DNA of 64,000 nucleotides from Vibrio splendidus (GCF_002873455.1 NZ_MCUN01000006.1:62001-126000); one strand, 5' to 3'. Counted from the first letter of the stretch, positions 37,565 to 48,078 are shown. The notes: generated by a model from the letters alone, not told the origin. Made by a program: numbers and translations.

Positions 37565-38593
37565 ATGCATATTTGCCATGTTAACTTAGCTTCTGGGTAT
37601 CACGGTGGTGAAAATCAGACACTACAACTTATCAAACAGCAAAAGAAAATGGGCTATGAGTTGACCGTTGTTGCAAACCCTAAAAGTCCCTTTTCTATAG
37701 CGGCGAAAGAACTTGGCTGTCATGTTATTCTCGCTTCAAGTTTTGCTCATGCACATAAGAGAAGTATAACAGCAGGGTGCCAGTTAATTCATGTTCACGA
37801 AGGAAAAGCGATATATTGGGCCTGGTTGCAGAATAAGCTTTTCAATATCCCATACATTATTACTCGCAGAATAGACAATCGACTAAAGAAAAAGTGGCTA
37901 GCTAACATGGCTTATCAAAGAGCGTCTGCGGTAGTGGGTTTAAGCAGTGAAATCGTATCACGCATAACAGATGCTTACCCCAAAACCAATGTCTATAAAA
38001 TCCCCAGCTCACCAGTCACTTATTCTGTTGATATAACAAAGAAAAAAACTTTAAAAAATCAATATAAGGACAAGTTCATCGTAATTCACGCTGCCAACAT
38101 GGTGCCACATAAAGCATTCAATATTACTGTTGATGCTGCGAAATTACTGTATAAATCTCATCCAGACATTCACATCTGCTTGCTTGGTGATGGACCAGAG
38201 AGGGCAGATCTTGAAGCGCAAGCAAAAGGCCTCAGCAATTTGAGTTTTGAGGGTAAACAGTCGAGTATGGGAGAATGGTTTGCTGTCGCCAAACTTCAAG
38301 TTCACCCATCTTATACCGAGGGGTTGGGCTCTGTGATACTGGAAGGGATATCTGCTGGTTTACCGGTTATAGGTACTGATACTGGCGGGATTCCAGATAT
38401 TATCGAACACGAGAAAACAGGACTATTGATTCCAATCAGAAATGCAGAATCGCTGGCTGATGCTATTGTCAGGCTTAAAACAGATAGAATTCTGTACCAG
38501 GAAATCATTGCGAATAGTAAGCAAAAAATAAAACAATTCGATATTGCTCATACGGCTTTGCTTTATGAAAAGCTCTACCAACATTCTTGCTAA
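37565..38593 (+). CDS. Glycosyltransferase family 4 (core LPS)
   Basis: A 342-residue GT-B enzyme starting MHICHVNLASGYHGGENQ. Later VIHAANMVPHKAFNITVDAAKLLY, VHPSYTEGLGSVILEGISAGLPVIGTDTGGIPDII holds the EX7E motif. I use the ATG at 37,565, directly before the typical GT4 opening strand; the frame extends 11 codons upstream without a better ribosome binding site. It follows opsX by 87 bases and should add an outer or inner core sugar. The specificity cannot be read. Confidence 0.82.
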   Translation: MHICHVNLASGYHGGENQTLQLIKQQKKMGYELTVVANPKSPFSIAAKELGCHVILASSFAHAHKRSITAGCQLIHVHEGKAIYWAWLQNKLFNIPYIITRRIDNRLKKKWLANMAYQRASAVVGLSSEIVSRITDAYPKTNVYKIPSSPVTYSVDITKKKTLKNQYKDKFIVIHAANMVPHKAFNITVDAAKLLYKSHPDIHICLLGDGPERADLEAQAKGLSNLSFEGKQSSMGEWFAVAKLQVHPSYTEGLGSVILEGISAGLPVIGTDTGGIPDIIEHEKTGLLIPIRNAESLADAIVRLKTDRILYQEIIANSKQKIKQFDIAHTALLYEKLYQHSC

Positions 38594-38762
38594 CAAGAGG
38601 AGGGAGGAGAGCAACCAATACCTTGATTGCAATGGCTAATGAAAACAATTACTAACTATGGCAATATTTGCGGCTCTCTCAATGTTGCTATCTTAATGGT
38701 CAGTAACTTGTTAAAGGCTATGAATACTTTTTACTTTCACAAATACCGGATTTTGAAAGACT

Positions 38763-40589
38763 ATGAACAAACTCAGTTTTCGCTCTATTGGTTGGTTTAT
38801 CCTAATCAATGCTATGCTCGCCATTTTGATCTCAATTCGATGTTTTGAATTCTTTCCTATCGAGGCTTTCACTCCACTTTCGATAATCTACGCGGTTAGC
38901 TCTGTCGTTGGGCAAATATTTTTATTGACTTGTTTATTTGGTATATTGTTATTACCAAGCAAGTGGTTAAACCAAAACAAAGCAACTTGGTATAACGCTA
39001 TACTTGCCTCTCTTCTCTTGGTTTTATTGTTCATCGATACCATTGTTTTTGCTCAGTATCGTTTCCATATTAACGCAGTGGTGGTCGGGTTAATTCTAGC
39101 CGGTGATATCGTTGATTTCCCGTTAGTCACTTGGGCAATGGCCACTATTGGCTTTTTAAGCGTACTTTTAATTGAGCTAAAGCTCATGAAATGGATAGCA
39201 AATCGTGGTTCAGTACTACCAAAAAAACTAGGAAGAAAAATCACAGCTATTGCTGTAGTCACGTTTCTTGTAGCTAACTTTATACATACTTGGGCTGCTG
39301 CCAATGCATTCCAACCAGTATCTATGGTCAACCGCTATATACCACTTTATTATCCGCTTACAGCCAACTCCTTGATGAAAAAACTTGGATGGATTGACTT
39401 AGATGCAGTGGAGCAAGGCAAAAGCCTAACGAAATCTCAAAAGGGTGATTTGAATTACCCTCTGCAACCAATTACAACGGAACAACCGCAAGAGCTTAAA
39501 GACATCGTTTTGATCGTGGTTGACTCTTGGCGTTACGACACATTTTCCGAAGAAGTGACGCCAATCACTTGGTCGCTATCGCAACAAGGTGCTGTTTTTA
39601 ACAATCATATGTCGACAGGTAATGCGACTCGAGCTGGTATCTTTGGTACTTTTTATGGGATGCCTAGTACTTATTGGCATGCATTCTTAGCAAATCAACG
39701 CTCTCCTCTGCTAATGGATCGACTGCAAGAGTTAAACTATCAGTTAGGCATTTTCACTGCAGCACAGTTAATTAAGCCTGAATTTAATCGTACCGTGTTT
39801 AGAAATGTTCCAAGTCTTCGTATACGTTCAGAAGGCGCAACACCATCAGCCAAAGACCGTGATTTAACCAATGATTGGAAAGCATGGTTTGAAAAGACGG
39901 ATTCTAGCAAACCTCAGTTTTCGTTCTTGTTCTTCGATGCACCACACGGTTATGACTTTCCTTCAGGTTACGACGCTGGCTTTTCTCCGATGTTGAAAGA
40001 ACTAAATTATCTAACACTCAACAACGATACTAATCCTGAACCGATGTTTAACCGATATAAAAATAGTGTTCACTACGTTGACTCATTGATTGGAGAAGTT
40101 GTTAAAACCTTAGAGAAATCGGGCCGAATCGACAATACATTGCTAATCATTACTAGTGATCATGGGCAAGAGCTTAACGACAACAAGCTCAATTTTTGGG
40201 GGCACAATAGTAACTTTACCGATGTTCAAGTAAAAGTTCCTTTTATTGTCATCGATCCAAAGTTTAACCAACTAAGTAGCGATAAGCTAAACGAGAGCTT
40301 TACTTCTCATGAAGATATCGCCCCTACACTGCTTAAGAACTATTTAGGTGTTAATAACCCAACTAGCGACTTTTCTACAGGCTATGATTTGCTATCTAAA
40401 ACTCCAGAGCGTGAATGGGTAATTGCATCGAAATTTAGTGGTTATGCAATCATTACTGAAGAAACTATTCTGGAAGTAGGTAAAGGAGGTTACGAAATGC
40501 TCAATAAGGCCAACCGTCCAGTAAACCAACCACTAAATGGTAAGCATACCGTAGAAGCATTAGAACAAATTAGTCGTTTTCTAAAATAG
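38763..40589 (+). CDS. YejM/PbgA-like inner-membrane protein (DUF3413 + sulfatase domain)
   Basis: This 608-residue protein has an N-terminal DUF3413 membrane domain of about five helices (1-190) and a periplasmic alkaline-phosphatase/sulfatase fold: IVLIVVDSWRYDTF, STGNATRAGIF with the nucleophile threonine, FFDAPHG and ITSDHGQE...WGHNS metal residues. E. coli YejM (PbgA/LapC) has the same build, senses LPS and controls LpxC degradation. Here it lies in the core-LPS block rather than beside yejL, so it may be a paralog with a decoration role such as phosphoethanolamine or sulfate transfer, or the sole copy; that cannot be told here. A terminator follows. Confidence 0.85.
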   Translation: MNKLSFRSIGWFILINAMLAILISIRCFEFFPIEAFTPLSIIYAVSSVVGQIFLLTCLFGILLLPSKWLNQNKATWYNAILASLLLVLLFIDTIVFAQYRFHINAVVVGLILAGDIVDFPLVTWAMATIGFLSVLLIELKLMKWIANRGSVLPKKLGRKITAIAVVTFLVANFIHTWAAANAFQPVSMVNRYIPLYYPLTANSLMKKLGWIDLDAVEQGKSLTKSQKGDLNYPLQPITTEQPQELKDIVLIVVDSWRYDTFSEEVTPITWSLSQQGAVFNNHMSTGNATRAGIFGTFYGMPSTYWHAFLANQRSPLLMDRLQELNYQLGIFTAAQLIKPEFNRTVFRNVPSLRIRSEGATPSAKDRDLTNDWKAWFEKTDSSKPQFSFLFFDAPHGYDFPSGYDAGFSPMLKELNYLTLNNDTNPEPMFNRYKNSVHYVDSLIGEVVKTLEKSGRIDNTLLIITSDHGQELNDNKLNFWGHNSNFTDVQVKVPFIVIDPKFNQLSSDKLNESFTSHEDIAPTLLKNYLGVNNPTSDFSTGYDLLSKTPEREWVIASKFSGYAIITEETILEVGKGGYEMLNKANRPVNQPLNGKHTVEALEQISRFLK

Positions 40590-40611
40590 CTTTACGAAGT
40601 AACAGTGTAAA

Positions 40612-40644
40612 ACACCCGCCTCAAATAAGTCGCGGGTGTTTTTA
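40612..40644 (+). terminator. Rho-independent terminator after the YejM-like gene
   Basis: ACACCCGC (40,612-40,619) pairs with GCGGGTGT (40,632-40,639), and a T-run follows. It ends the plus-strand opsX transcript. Confidence 0.88.
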
Positions 40645-40689
40645 TTTAAGTGGCGGAAGTTATAACTGATAATAACTACGGTACTAGCC

Positions 40690-40880
40690 TGAAAAACTTA
40701 TTCACCCTTGAATGATTCAATGTAATCCATCAATTTCACCTTGCTACCATGACTGGGGGAGAGTTGGTCGCTGGTAAATCTTGCTCCACAGCTCGATCTG
40801 ACAGCTTAGATAGAATACTGTCTTGAGCACGACCTTGTGCCGCTAAATGAATCACGCAGTCAAACATAGGTTCAGTTTTT
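40690..40880 (-). pseudogene. Possible gene remnant downstream of mutM
   Basis: Two overlapping minus-strand frames give protein-like sequence: MFDCVIHLAAQGRAQDSIL in one (from about 40,869) and SPSHGSKVKLMDYIESFKGE, ending in a stop at about 40,687, in another. A single frameshift would join them into about 60 residues. I do not recognise the family. It may be a decayed short gene or chance. Confidence 0.25.
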
Positions 40881-41690
40881 CTATACCTGACATTGAGAGC
40901 AAAAAAACGTATTCCTCTGTCCGACTTTTTGCTCTTCAAGTTTATCACCACAACTCGGGCACTCTTCACCCGCTTTTCCATAGACTTGCAGTTCTTGAGC
41001 GAAGTATCCGGGCTTGCCATCCGCTTGGGCGAAGTCTTTGAGTGTGGTGCCACCTTGTTTGATGGCAGTCGCAAGTACTTGTTTTATCTCTTTGGTCAGT
41101 AGCATCCACTCTGCTTGAGTGATCTTGTTAGCAGGGCGAAGTGGATGAATTCGTGAAGAAAACAGCGCCTCATTAGCGTAGATGTTACCCACTCCTACCA
41201 CTACTTTGTTGTCCATAATGAACTGTTTGACGGCAACTTTACGCTTTTCTGCTTTCTCGGCAATGTAATCTGCGTTGAAGTCATCGGTTAACGGCTCAGG
41301 ACCAGAGCCAAGTAGTACAGTATGTATCTCATCAGGCGCCGACCATAGCCAAGCACCAAAACGACGCGGATCGTTGTAACGCAATATCTTGCCATTGGTG
41401 AGCTTAAGATCCACGTGATCGTGCTTGGCCGCAGGGAAATCTGCATCTAATACACGCAATGAACCAGACATACCAAGATGAACAATCGCTGTACCTGTAT
41501 CTGTCTCAATCAATAGGTACTTTGCGCGACGCGAGATAGAACGAATCACCTGCCCTTCTAATCGCTTAAGTTCTTGAGGAATATCCCAACGCAGCTTAGG
41601 CGTTCGAAAAGTCAGGGATTTAATCTTCTCACCGACTAAATGAGGCGAGATCCCCATGCGGCTTACTTCAACTTCAGGTAATTCAGGCAT
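40881..41690 (-). CDS. mutM: Formamidopyrimidine-DNA glycosylase
   Basis: A 269-residue base-excision repair enzyme removing 8-oxoguanine and formamidopyrimidines with AP lyase activity. It begins [11 protein letters not shown], so the catalytic proline-2 and glutamate-3 are present. [19 protein letters not shown] forms the helix-two-turn-helix. The C-terminal zinc finger CPSCGDKL...FFCSQCQ supplies four cysteines. It lies two bases after the stop of the unknown membrane protein, as the last gene of a small minus-strand group, next to the LPS region as in V. cholerae. Confidence 0.97.
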   Translation of the reverse strand: MPELPEVEVSRMGISPHLVGEKIKSLTFRTPKLRWDIPQELKRLEGQVIRSISRRAKYLLIETDTGTAIVHLGMSGSLRVLDADFPAAKHDHVDLKLTNGKILRYNDPRRFGAWLWSAPDEIHTVLLGSGPEPLTDDFNADYIAEKAEKRKVAVKQFIMDNKVVVGVGNIYANEALFSSRIHPLRPANKITQAEWMLLTKEIKQVLATAIKQGGTTLKDFAQADGKPGYFAQELQVYGKAGEECPSCGDKLEEQKVGQRNTFFCSQCQV

Positions 41691-41692
41691 AG

Positions 41693-42277
41693 TTAGTCGT
41701 CCGATTTAGGTGATTTTTCTGATATAGATAGCTTGTCTGCTTTAAAGAGATGGTCTGATTTAAATGAATCTTCTGAGCCAAAGCTTGGAAACAAGTAGCT
41801 CTCTTCAATAGACACCGCTAGCCACTTATCATTCCAGTTTTTTAGCAACCAAAACTCAGGCAGTTGATAATAAGTAATACGCTGTGGCTCTTCTTGCTCT
41901 TGATACCAAACTTCAATGGTGTGTGGCGTATTAAGCTGGGGAGTAAGGTCGGTATAAGTTTGTGAGTCGACTTCCGTGCCTACTAGCTGCTGCCAGCGTT
42001 GCGATAACTCTAGTGCAGTCACACTTTGCTCTGATACAGACTCTTTCATTTGATAAACCCAATGGCCGTCTTCTTGTACTACCGACCACTTAGCAAAGTG
42101 TAAGGCTTGAAGCTCTGCTGTTGGGTTTAAAAGATAAGGATAAGGGCTGCTTTCCTGAAGTTCAGGCTCAGGTTCGATAAGGTACGTTTTGATCAATGTT
42201 GGCAGGTTTAACACCCCAATAAAAGCGATCACGCTTAACATGAGTATGTTGTTCCACCGACGTCCACGATATCTCAT
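41693..42277 (-). CDS. Conserved hypothetical single-pass membrane protein
   Basis: A 194-residue protein with one N-terminal membrane helix ([19 protein letters not shown]) and a periplasmic, tryptophan- and glutamine-rich body. No catalytic motif, cysteine or lipobox is evident. It precedes mutM with a two-base gap, so it is cotranscribed with it. I do not recognise a function. The serine/lysine-rich tail (SEKSPKSDD) is probably disordered. Confidence 0.75.
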   Translation of the reverse strand: MRYRGRRWNNILMLSVIAFIGVLNLPTLIKTYLIEPEPELQESSPYPYLLNPTAELQALHFAKWSVVQEDGHWVYQMKESVSEQSVTALELSQRWQQLVGTEVDSQTYTDLTPQLNTPHTIEVWYQEQEEPQRITYYQLPEFWLLKNWNDKWLAVSIEESYLFPSFGSEDSFKSDHLFKADKLSISEKSPKSDD

Positions 42278-42531
42278 CTGATTCTGCTCATCTAACCTAT
42301 TGAGTGTTCAGTATATCGTGAAAATGGCGACACATTCTATGCTGAGCAATTTTCTATCATATGAGCCCATCAGAAAGTGGAACGTCTAAACGTCTATATG
42401 GTAGGTGCCAAATCGAGCCATTGAAACTTACGCCTCTCAAAAACACTGAGCCTTCTCGAAAAAGCTTAAGCTTCTCAAAAAACCTCAGGATTTTCAAAAT
42501 ACAGGGGCTTCCCAAATTTTGGGCATAAAAA

Positions 42532-42557
42532 AACCCAGCTATAAGCTGGGTTTTTAA
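42532..42557 (-). terminator. Rho-independent terminator between rpmG and the hypothetical gene
   Basis: AACCCAGCT and AGCTGGGTT form a 9-base stem with a three-base loop, with A-runs on one side and T-runs on the other, so it can stop transcription on both strands. It ends the rpmB-rpmG transcript. Confidence 0.88.
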
Positions 42558-42596
42558 TTTATTCTTCTATAAAAGAAGAGACAAAGGGGCTATCAA

Positions 42597-42764
42597 TTAC
42601 TTGATTTTAGCTTCTTTGTACATAACGTGCTGGCGAACTACTGGATCAAACTTTTTGATCTCAAATTTGCCTGGCATGTTACGCTTGTTCTTGTCAGTTG
42701 TGTAGAAGTGACCAGTTCCAGCAGAAGATACTAGACGGATTTTCTCACGAATGCCTTTAGCCAT
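42597..42764 (-). CDS. rpmG: 50S ribosomal protein L33
   Basis: A 55-residue ribosomal protein read on the minus strand, with start ATG at 42,762-42,764 and ending ...MYKEAKIK before TAA at 42,597. The length equals E. coli L33 and the C-terminus IYKEAKIK-like sequence is diagnostic. It follows rpmB with a 13-base gap. Together they are a small ribosomal operon with the promoter upstream of rpmB. Confidence 0.97.
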   Translation of the reverse strand: MAKGIREKIRLVSSAGTGHFYTTDKNKRNMPGKFEIKKFDPVVRQHVMYKEAKIK

Positions 42765-42777
42765 TGCTTAATTCCTC

Positions 42778-43014
42778 TTAAACGTTTTCGCCACGTGCAC
42801 GGATATCAACAAGAACAGCATCGATGCCTTTCTTATCAATAATACGCATGCCTTTAGCAGTTAGACGTAGTTTAACAAAACGTTTTTCGCTCTCTACCCA
42901 GAAACGGTGAGTTTGTAGGTTCGGCAGAAAACGACGCTTGGTAGCATTGCGTGCGTGTGAACGGTTGTTACCCGTTACTGGACGCTTACCAGTTACTTGA
43001 CATACTCGGGACAT
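42778..43014 (-). CDS. rpmB: 50S ribosomal protein L28
   Basis: A 78-residue ribosomal protein: [21 protein letters not shown], then [33 protein letters not shown]. Length and sequence are those of E. coli L28. First gene of the rpmBG pair, with a good sigma-70 promoter about 125 bases upstream. Confidence 0.98.
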   Translation of the reverse strand: MSRVCQVTGKRPVTGNNRSHARNATKRRFLPNLQTHRFWVESEKRFVKLRLTAKGMRIIDKKGIDAVLVDIRARGENV

Positions 43015-43136
43015 GAATGTCTCTCCAAATCGTTTCAGCTCGATATCAACCTTGGTGGCCGAACCTCTCTATCAATTCTGAAAATAGAGGTAAAAACCAT
43101 AATGGAAAATCCATTCAAGGCTATCAAAGGTCGCGT

Positions 43137-43165
43137 ATTATACTAACTTGACATGCATTGCTCAA
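43137..43165 (-). promoter_or_regulatory. Sigma-70 promoter for rpmBG
   Basis: On the minus strand TTGAGC (43,165-43,160) and TATAAT (43,142-43,137) are 17 bases apart. The -10 is a perfect match and the spacing is optimal. The transcript would run through a leader of about 120 bases into rpmB. Confidence 0.75.
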
Positions 43166-43306
43166 GACCCGAACAGATCCTTTTTAAGGATTTCGTGATC
43201 TTTTTTTGAACAGGGCAGCTATTTGAGTAATCAGAGCTGATTTAAGGTTCTAAAATGTGGGCGGAATGATAGCAGATTTAACGCAACTAACAACCTAAAA
43301 TGTGAT

Positions 43307-43981
43307 TCAAATCCATCCGCGTTCTGCAAAAGAGATAACTTCACCATCTCCAACCACAAAATGGTCGAGAATTCGGATGTCTACTAGCGCCAATGCATCG
43401 GTTAATCTACGTGTAATTCGCCTATCTGCTTGGCTTGGCTCCGCGACACCAGAAGGATGGTTGTGCGCCAAGATTAACGCGGCTGCATTATGATAAAGCG
43501 CCCGTTTCACTACTTCTCTAGGGTAAACTGATGCTGCATCGATGGTTCCTTCAAACATAACTTCATCCTTTATTACCCTATTTTGATTATCTAGGAACAA
43601 TATATAGAAGGCTTCTCGCTGGCGATCGCGCAAGATACTCGAAAGATACAACTTGGTATGGCTAGGGCTGGTTAATGCATCACCTCGAGATAAAGTTTCG
43701 GCCAAATAACGTTGCGTCATCTCCAAAACGGCCTGTAATTGGACATATTTCGCCTGCCCCATCCCTTTATGGGCACAAAACTCAGTCTCGGTTGCAGAAA
43801 AAAGTTGGCGCAACGAACCAAAATCTTTGATCAACTTGTCAGATAGCTCTAAAACGTTCATTCCTTGTGTGCCTGTTCGGAGAAAAATCGCAAGCAACTC
43901 TGCATCACTCAAGGAATCAGGCCCTCGACTCAGTAGTTTTTCTCTCGGCATCGATTCAACAGGTATTTTAGTTATGGGCAT
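43307..43981 (-). CDS. radC: RadC family JAB-domain protein (chromosomal copy)
   Basis: A 224-residue full-length RadC. The N-terminal UPF0758 helix-hairpin-helix part ([30 protein letters not shown]...) precedes a JAB/JAMM metal domain with [25 protein letters not shown]. RadC's true function is unsettled; a role in recombination repair was doubted. The ATG at 43,981 ([10 protein letters not shown]) gives the family length; the frame extends 19 codons upstream. It is divergent from coaBC. A second, shorter RadC lies in the island at 59,981, sharing [12 protein letters not shown]. Confidence 0.93.
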   Translation of the reverse strand: MPITKIPVESMPREKLLSRGPDSLSDAELLAIFLRTGTQGMNVLELSDKLIKDFGSLRQLFSATETEFCAHKGMGQAKYVQLQAVLEMTQRYLAETLSRGDALTSPSHTKLYLSSILRDRQREAFYILFLDNQNRVIKDEVMFEGTIDAASVYPREVVKRALYHNAAALILAHNHPSGVAEPSQADRRITRRLTDALALVDIRILDHFVVGDGEVISFAERGWI

Positions 43982-44206
43982 ATAAAAGCTAATCAGTGGG
44001 TCATGAACACGACCCATCAGCCTAATCCGTTTGCCCACGGAGAGCTTCCACAGCGTTATAAAGAAGACTAATGCCTACCAAAACCATGTAACTGATAAGT
44101 TTGATAACATCAATTTGATGAGCATCAAGTCTGTTCGAATTCTGCTTCTAGGCACTAATCCTTTGTTCTGATATCGTAAGTCCCAGAGAAATTAAGGAAC
44201 AGAATC

Positions 44207-45448
44207 ATGCAAACATTGGTTAATCAACTGGATAACGCTGACCTACAAGGCCTAGCTGGGAAAAAAATCCTACTTGGCATTAGTGGTGGTATCGCTGCGT
44301 ATAAATGTGCCGAACTGACTCGACGCTTAATTGAGCGTGGGGCGCAAGTACAAGTCGTGATGACGAATGCAGCCAAGGAGTTCATCACTCCTCTCACCAT
44401 GCAAGCCGTCTCTGGAAGGCCAGTATCTGATAGTTTGCTTGATCCTGCTGCTGAGGCTTCCATGGGGCACATCGAACTCGCAAAATGGGCTGACCTCGTG
44501 TTATTAGCACCCGCAACCGCAGATCTTATTGCTCGCATGACGGCGGGTATGGGCAACGACCTACTGACCACGCTGCTTTTAGCAACCGATGCGCCAGTTG
44601 CGGTATCTCCGGCAATGAACCAACAGATGTACAGCCACCCGGCGACTCAAGAGAACATCGCCACACTAAAACGTCGTGGCTGTGAAATCTGGGGCCCTGC
44701 GGCTGGTGAACAAGCGTGTGGTGATGTCGGCATGGGTCGCATGCTAGAGCCAATGCAGCTCGTACATCATTGTGAAGACTTCTTTCAACCTAAACCGCTT
44801 ACTGGCCATTCTGTTTTAATTACTGCAGGTCCAACTCGTGAAGCCATCGACCCTGTCCGTTACATTACCAACCATAGCTCAGGCAAGATGGGCTATGCAC
44901 TGGCTGAAGCGGCCGCTAAACAAGGTGCAACAGTGACTCTAATCAGCGGCCCTGTATCACTAGCAACGCCAAACAAGGTTAATCGTATTGATGTCGACAG
45001 CGCACAACAGATGTTTGATGCCGTTAGCGCTAACGCCGCTCAGCACGATATTTTCATCAGCTGCGCTGCGGTTGCCGATTACCGCCCTGAGACCATTGCA
45101 GACCAAAAGCTTAAAAAGGTCGATGGTAAAGACGACATGACCATTCAAATGGTTAAGAACCCAGACATTGTCGCTTCTGTTGCCTCAATGACGGAAGGCC
45201 GTCCATTTACCGTAGGCTTCGCTGCAGAAACTCAAGATGTTGAGAAATATGCTCGTGGCAAACTGGAAAGAAAGAACCTCGACATGATTTGCGCCAATGA
45301 CGTTTCTGTCGAAGGCCAAGGCTTCAATAGCAGTAGCAATGAATTGCACCTTTATTGGAAAGACGGTGATAAATCTTTGCCACTTGATAGCAAAGATACC
45401 CTTGGTTTCCAGATCCTCGATCAGATCCAACAACTTATTGTCGAATAA
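44207..45448 (+). CDS. coaBC: Bifunctional phosphopantothenoylcysteine decarboxylase/synthase
   Basis: A 413-residue fusion. The CoaC half (1-190) is a flavoprotein decarboxylase with [34 protein letters not shown] and SPAMNQQMY. The CoaB half (about 190-413) condenses phosphopantothenate with cysteine using CTP, with [32 protein letters not shown] and KLKK. Both feed coenzyme A synthesis. The gene is divergent from radC with a good upstream gap, and slmA follows 138 bases later. Confidence 0.97.
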   Translation: MQTLVNQLDNADLQGLAGKKILLGISGGIAAYKCAELTRRLIERGAQVQVVMTNAAKEFITPLTMQAVSGRPVSDSLLDPAAEASMGHIELAKWADLVLLAPATADLIARMTAGMGNDLLTTLLLATDAPVAVSPAMNQQMYSHPATQENIATLKRRGCEIWGPAAGEQACGDVGMGRMLEPMQLVHHCEDFFQPKPLTGHSVLITAGPTREAIDPVRYITNHSSGKMGYALAEAAAKQGATVTLISGPVSLATPNKVNRIDVDSAQQMFDAVSANAAQHDIFISCAAVADYRPETIADQKLKKVDGKDDMTIQMVKNPDIVASVASMTEGRPFTVGFAAETQDVEKYARGKLERKNLDMICANDVSVEGQGFNSSSNELHLYWKDGDKSLPLDSKDTLGFQILDQIQQLIVE

Positions 45449-45586
45449 ATACACGATTTCGCTCTGACAATGTGCTGACACCTCTCGATTCTGTTGACCT
45501 AGGTCTTACAAAACTAGGAACAGAATTGAATGGTGTTTATAATCCTTCTTCACTCAATCCTCATCTTTAGGAAAGGAAGTAAATAG

Positions 45587-46177
45587 ATGGCTGGTACTCG
45601 AAAATCAAACCGTCGTGAAGAAATCCTGCAAGCGCTGGCACAAATGTTGGAATCGACCGAAGGTGCTTCTCGTATCACAACGGTAAAGTTGGCCAAACAA
45701 GTCGGCGTATCTGAAGCTGCGCTCTACCGCCACTTCCCAAGTAAAGCTCGCATGTTTGAAGGCCTAATCGAGTTCATTGAAGAAGCGTTGATGTCTCGAA
45801 TCAACCGCATTCTAGATGAAGAGAAAGACACACTTGAGCGTATCCGCTTAGTCATGCAGCTTATCTTGGTCTTTTCTGAGCGTAACCCTGGATTGACTCG
45901 TATTTTATCGGGCCATGCTCTAATGTTTGAAAATGAGCGCCTGCGTGAACGAATCAATCAGCTTTTTGAGCGTATTGAAACTCAGCTTCGCCAAATCCTG
46001 CGTGAAAGAAAACTTCGTGAAGGGAAATCGTTCCCGGTTGACGAGAAAATCTTAGCAGCTCAACTGCTCGGTCAGGTTGAAGGCAGTCTGAATCGATTTG
46101 TTCGCTCTGATTTCAAATATCAACCAACCGAAAATTTTGATGCTTACTGGGCACTGCTGAGCGCTCAAATTAAGTAA
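45587..46177 (+). CDS. slmA: Nucleoid occlusion factor SlmA
   Basis: A 196-residue TetR-fold DNA-binding protein that blocks FtsZ ring formation over the nucleoid. The N-terminal [57 protein letters not shown] helix-turn-helix and the C-terminal dimer/FtsZ-binding part are close to E. coli SlmA in length (198) and sequence. AGGAAAGGAAG precedes the ATG. coaBC-slmA synteny supports the call. Confidence 0.96.
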   Translation: MAGTRKSNRREEILQALAQMLESTEGASRITTVKLAKQVGVSEAALYRHFPSKARMFEGLIEFIEEALMSRINRILDEEKDTLERIRLVMQLILVFSERNPGLTRILSGHALMFENERLRERINQLFERIETQLRQILRERKLREGKSFPVDEKILAAQLLGQVEGSLNRFVRSDFKYQPTENFDAYWALLSAQIK

Positions 46178-46189
46178 ACCCAACCTTAA

Positions 46190-47179
46190 GTGATGGTTAT
46201 GACGACGAAAACTTCTCCGGAAAACAGCACCGCACAACACGTTCTTACTAAGCCACCTTTTACCTTGGCTTTGCTCCACCCTAAACATTGGGGAGTTTGG
46301 TTCGGTTTTGGGTTACTGGCGTTTCTCGTTAACGTTCTACCTTACCGTGTATTACTGCTGTTAGGCCGTTCATTAGGCTCTCTTGGCGCTCGTTATGGCA
46401 AAAAGCGGGTCGCTGTGGCAACACGTAACTTGGAACTTGCCTTCCCAGATAAGCCTGCAGACGAAGTCGCGGCTATGGTCAGTGAAAACTTTAAAAATAC
46501 CGGCATGGCACTGATCGAAACCGGTATTACCTGGTTTTGGCCAACGTGGCGCTTCAAAAGAATCCTAGTGGATAAAGATACCCAAACGCTACGTACACAC
46601 AAAGCCAACGGTAAAGGCGTTCTTCTATGTTGTGTGCATGCCTTGAACCTAGAGATCACCGCACGAGCAATGGCGGTACTTGGTATTTCAGGTTTAGGTG
46701 TTTATCGCCCGCACAACAATCCAGCTTACGAATTCATTCAATATCGCGGTCGTACTCAAAACGGCAACCGTCTAATCCACCGTAAAGACGTGAAGCGTAT
46801 GATTCGAATCCTGCGTCAGGGTGAGATCCTTTTTTACCTGCCGGATCATGATTACGGTCGTAACAAGTCTGTGTTTGTGCCTTTCTTCGCAGTAGAAGAT
46901 GCATGTACTACCACAGGCACCAGCATTCTGGCGTACACCAGCCGATGTGCACTCGTTCCGGGTTCAGGTTTTAGAGATGCCGATGGCAAGTATGAAATCA
47001 TGGCTGACGAGTCGATCGAAGATAACTATCCGCAAAAGGATGAGAAAGCGGCGGCGGCTTACATGAACAGCTACCTAGAGAAGATTATCTTACGAGCGCC
47101 AGAGCAATGGATGTGGCTGCACAAACGCTTCAAGACTATGGAAGATCCAGAAGTTGAACGCGGCATTCGTTATAAATAG
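46190..47179 (+). CDS. lpxL: Lipid A acyltransferase (LpxL-like)
   Basis: About 326-329 residues. An N-terminal membrane helix (FGLLAFLVNVLPYRVLLLL) precedes an HX4E motif (VHALNLE) and YLPDHDYGRNKSVFVPFF, the LpxL/M conserved block. HX4E resembles E. coli LpxL (laurate to Kdo2-lipid IVA). The start is 12 bases after slmA, and the ATG at 46,199 (MTTKTSP) is an equally good start. With lpxM at 27,964 the window holds both late acyltransferases. A strong terminator follows. Confidence 0.9.
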   Translation: MMVMTTKTSPENSTAQHVLTKPPFTLALLHPKHWGVWFGFGLLAFLVNVLPYRVLLLLGRSLGSLGARYGKKRVAVATRNLELAFPDKPADEVAAMVSENFKNTGMALIETGITWFWPTWRFKRILVDKDTQTLRTHKANGKGVLLCCVHALNLEITARAMAVLGISGLGVYRPHNNPAYEFIQYRGRTQNGNRLIHRKDVKRMIRILRQGEILFYLPDHDYGRNKSVFVPFFAVEDACTTTGTSILAYTSRCALVPGSGFRDADGKYEIMADESIEDNYPQKDEKAAAAYMNSYLEKIILRAPEQWMWLHKRFKTMEDPEVERGIRYK

Positions 47180-47246
47180 AGTAGCCGTTACAAATAGAGC
47201 GCCTATCTTCAGATAAGAAAACAGCTCACTTCAATAGAAAAGTAAA

Positions 47247-47288
47247 AAAGGCCCGAAAGATTTTCATCTTTCGGGCCTTTCTTTTTTT
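47247..47288 (+). terminator. Rho-independent terminator after lpxL
   Basis: AAAGGCCCGAAAGA pairs with TCTTTCGGGCCTTT, loop of six, then CTTTTTTT. GC-rich with T-run, it also could serve the convergent pyrE, whose stop lies at 47,338. Confidence 0.92.
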
Positions 47289-47337
47289 GAAATTCTAAAC
47301 CTAGGGATCTAAACCATTAGGTTAAGAACTTCAGGCA

Positions 47338-47979
47338 TTAGATACCATATTGAGCGCGGTACGCTTTTACAGATTCTAGGTGTGCTGCGTCTGTACCTTT
47401 CTCTTCAAGGAAAGTCACCAAGTCAGTCAGGCTAACGATTGAAATAATCGCACAACCGAAGTCACGCTCTACTTCTTGAATCGCAGACAACTCGCCTTTG
47501 CCCTTCTCTTGGCGGTCAATCGCTACAAGAACACCCGCTAAGTCAGCGCCGTTTGCTTGGATGATTTCCATCGATTCACGGATCGCTGTACCAGCAGTGA
47601 TCACGTCATCAACTAACATGATGCGACCTTCAAGTTCGCTACCCACTAGGTTGCCACCTTCACCGTGGTTTTTCGCTTCTTTACGGTTGAAACAGTAAGG
47701 CGTGTCCACATCATGGTGATCCGCTAATGCAACCGCTGTTGTTGTCGCGATTGGGATACCCTTGTACGCAGGGCCAAATAGTACATCGAACTCAATACCT
47801 GAATCTGCCAATGCTGCTGCGTAGAAGCGACCTAAACGCGCTAGGTCACGACCTGTATTAAACAATCCAGCATTGAAGAAGTAAGGGCTCTTACGGCCAG
47901 ACTTTAAAGTAAACTCACCAAACTTAAGTACTTCTTTCTCTAGTGCAAATTCAATAAATTCACGTTGATATGCTTTCAT
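47338..47979 (-). CDS. pyrE: Orotate phosphoribosyltransferase
   Basis: The 213-residue enzyme joins orotate to PRPP in pyrimidine synthesis. [13 protein letters not shown] at the N-terminus, [18 protein letters not shown], the catalytic loop [17 protein letters not shown] and the PRPP site [17 protein letters not shown] (as [12 protein letters not shown]) are intact. It lies downstream of rph on the same strand with a hairpin/U-run between, the arrangement of E. coli where pyrimidine supply controls attenuation. Confidence 0.98.
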   Translation of the reverse strand: MKAYQREFIEFALEKEVLKFGEFTLKSGRKSPYFFNAGLFNTGRDLARLGRFYAAALADSGIEFDVLFGPAYKGIPIATTTAVALADHHDVDTPYCFNRKEAKNHGEGGNLVGSELEGRIMLVDDVITAGTAIRESMEIIQANGADLAGVLVAIDRQEKGKGELSAIQEVERDFGCAIISIVSLTDLVTFLEEKGTDAAHLESVKAYRAQYGI

Positions 47980-48048
47980 GTTTTTCCTCTACGTTTATCC
48001 AATAAAACTTAACTTACGCTCTGCACTACCCTTTCGAGTTTTACAGAC

Positions 48049-48078
48049 AAAAAAATAGCCCCTTTAAAAGGAGCTATT
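48049..48078 (-). terminator. rph-pyrE intercistronic attenuator
   Basis: On the minus strand AATAGCTCC...GGGGCTATT form a hairpin followed by seven T. It lies 8 bases beyond the rph stop and 70 bases ahead of pyrE. In E. coli a terminator at this place is relieved when ribosomes follow RNA polymerase closely at low UTP. The layout here is the same; the regulation is inferred. Confidence 0.75.

Noticed and set aside
40736-41074. 112-residue minus-strand frame overlapping mutM
   Set aside because: The part inside mutM is a shadow; only its tail may belong to a remnant, recorded separately.
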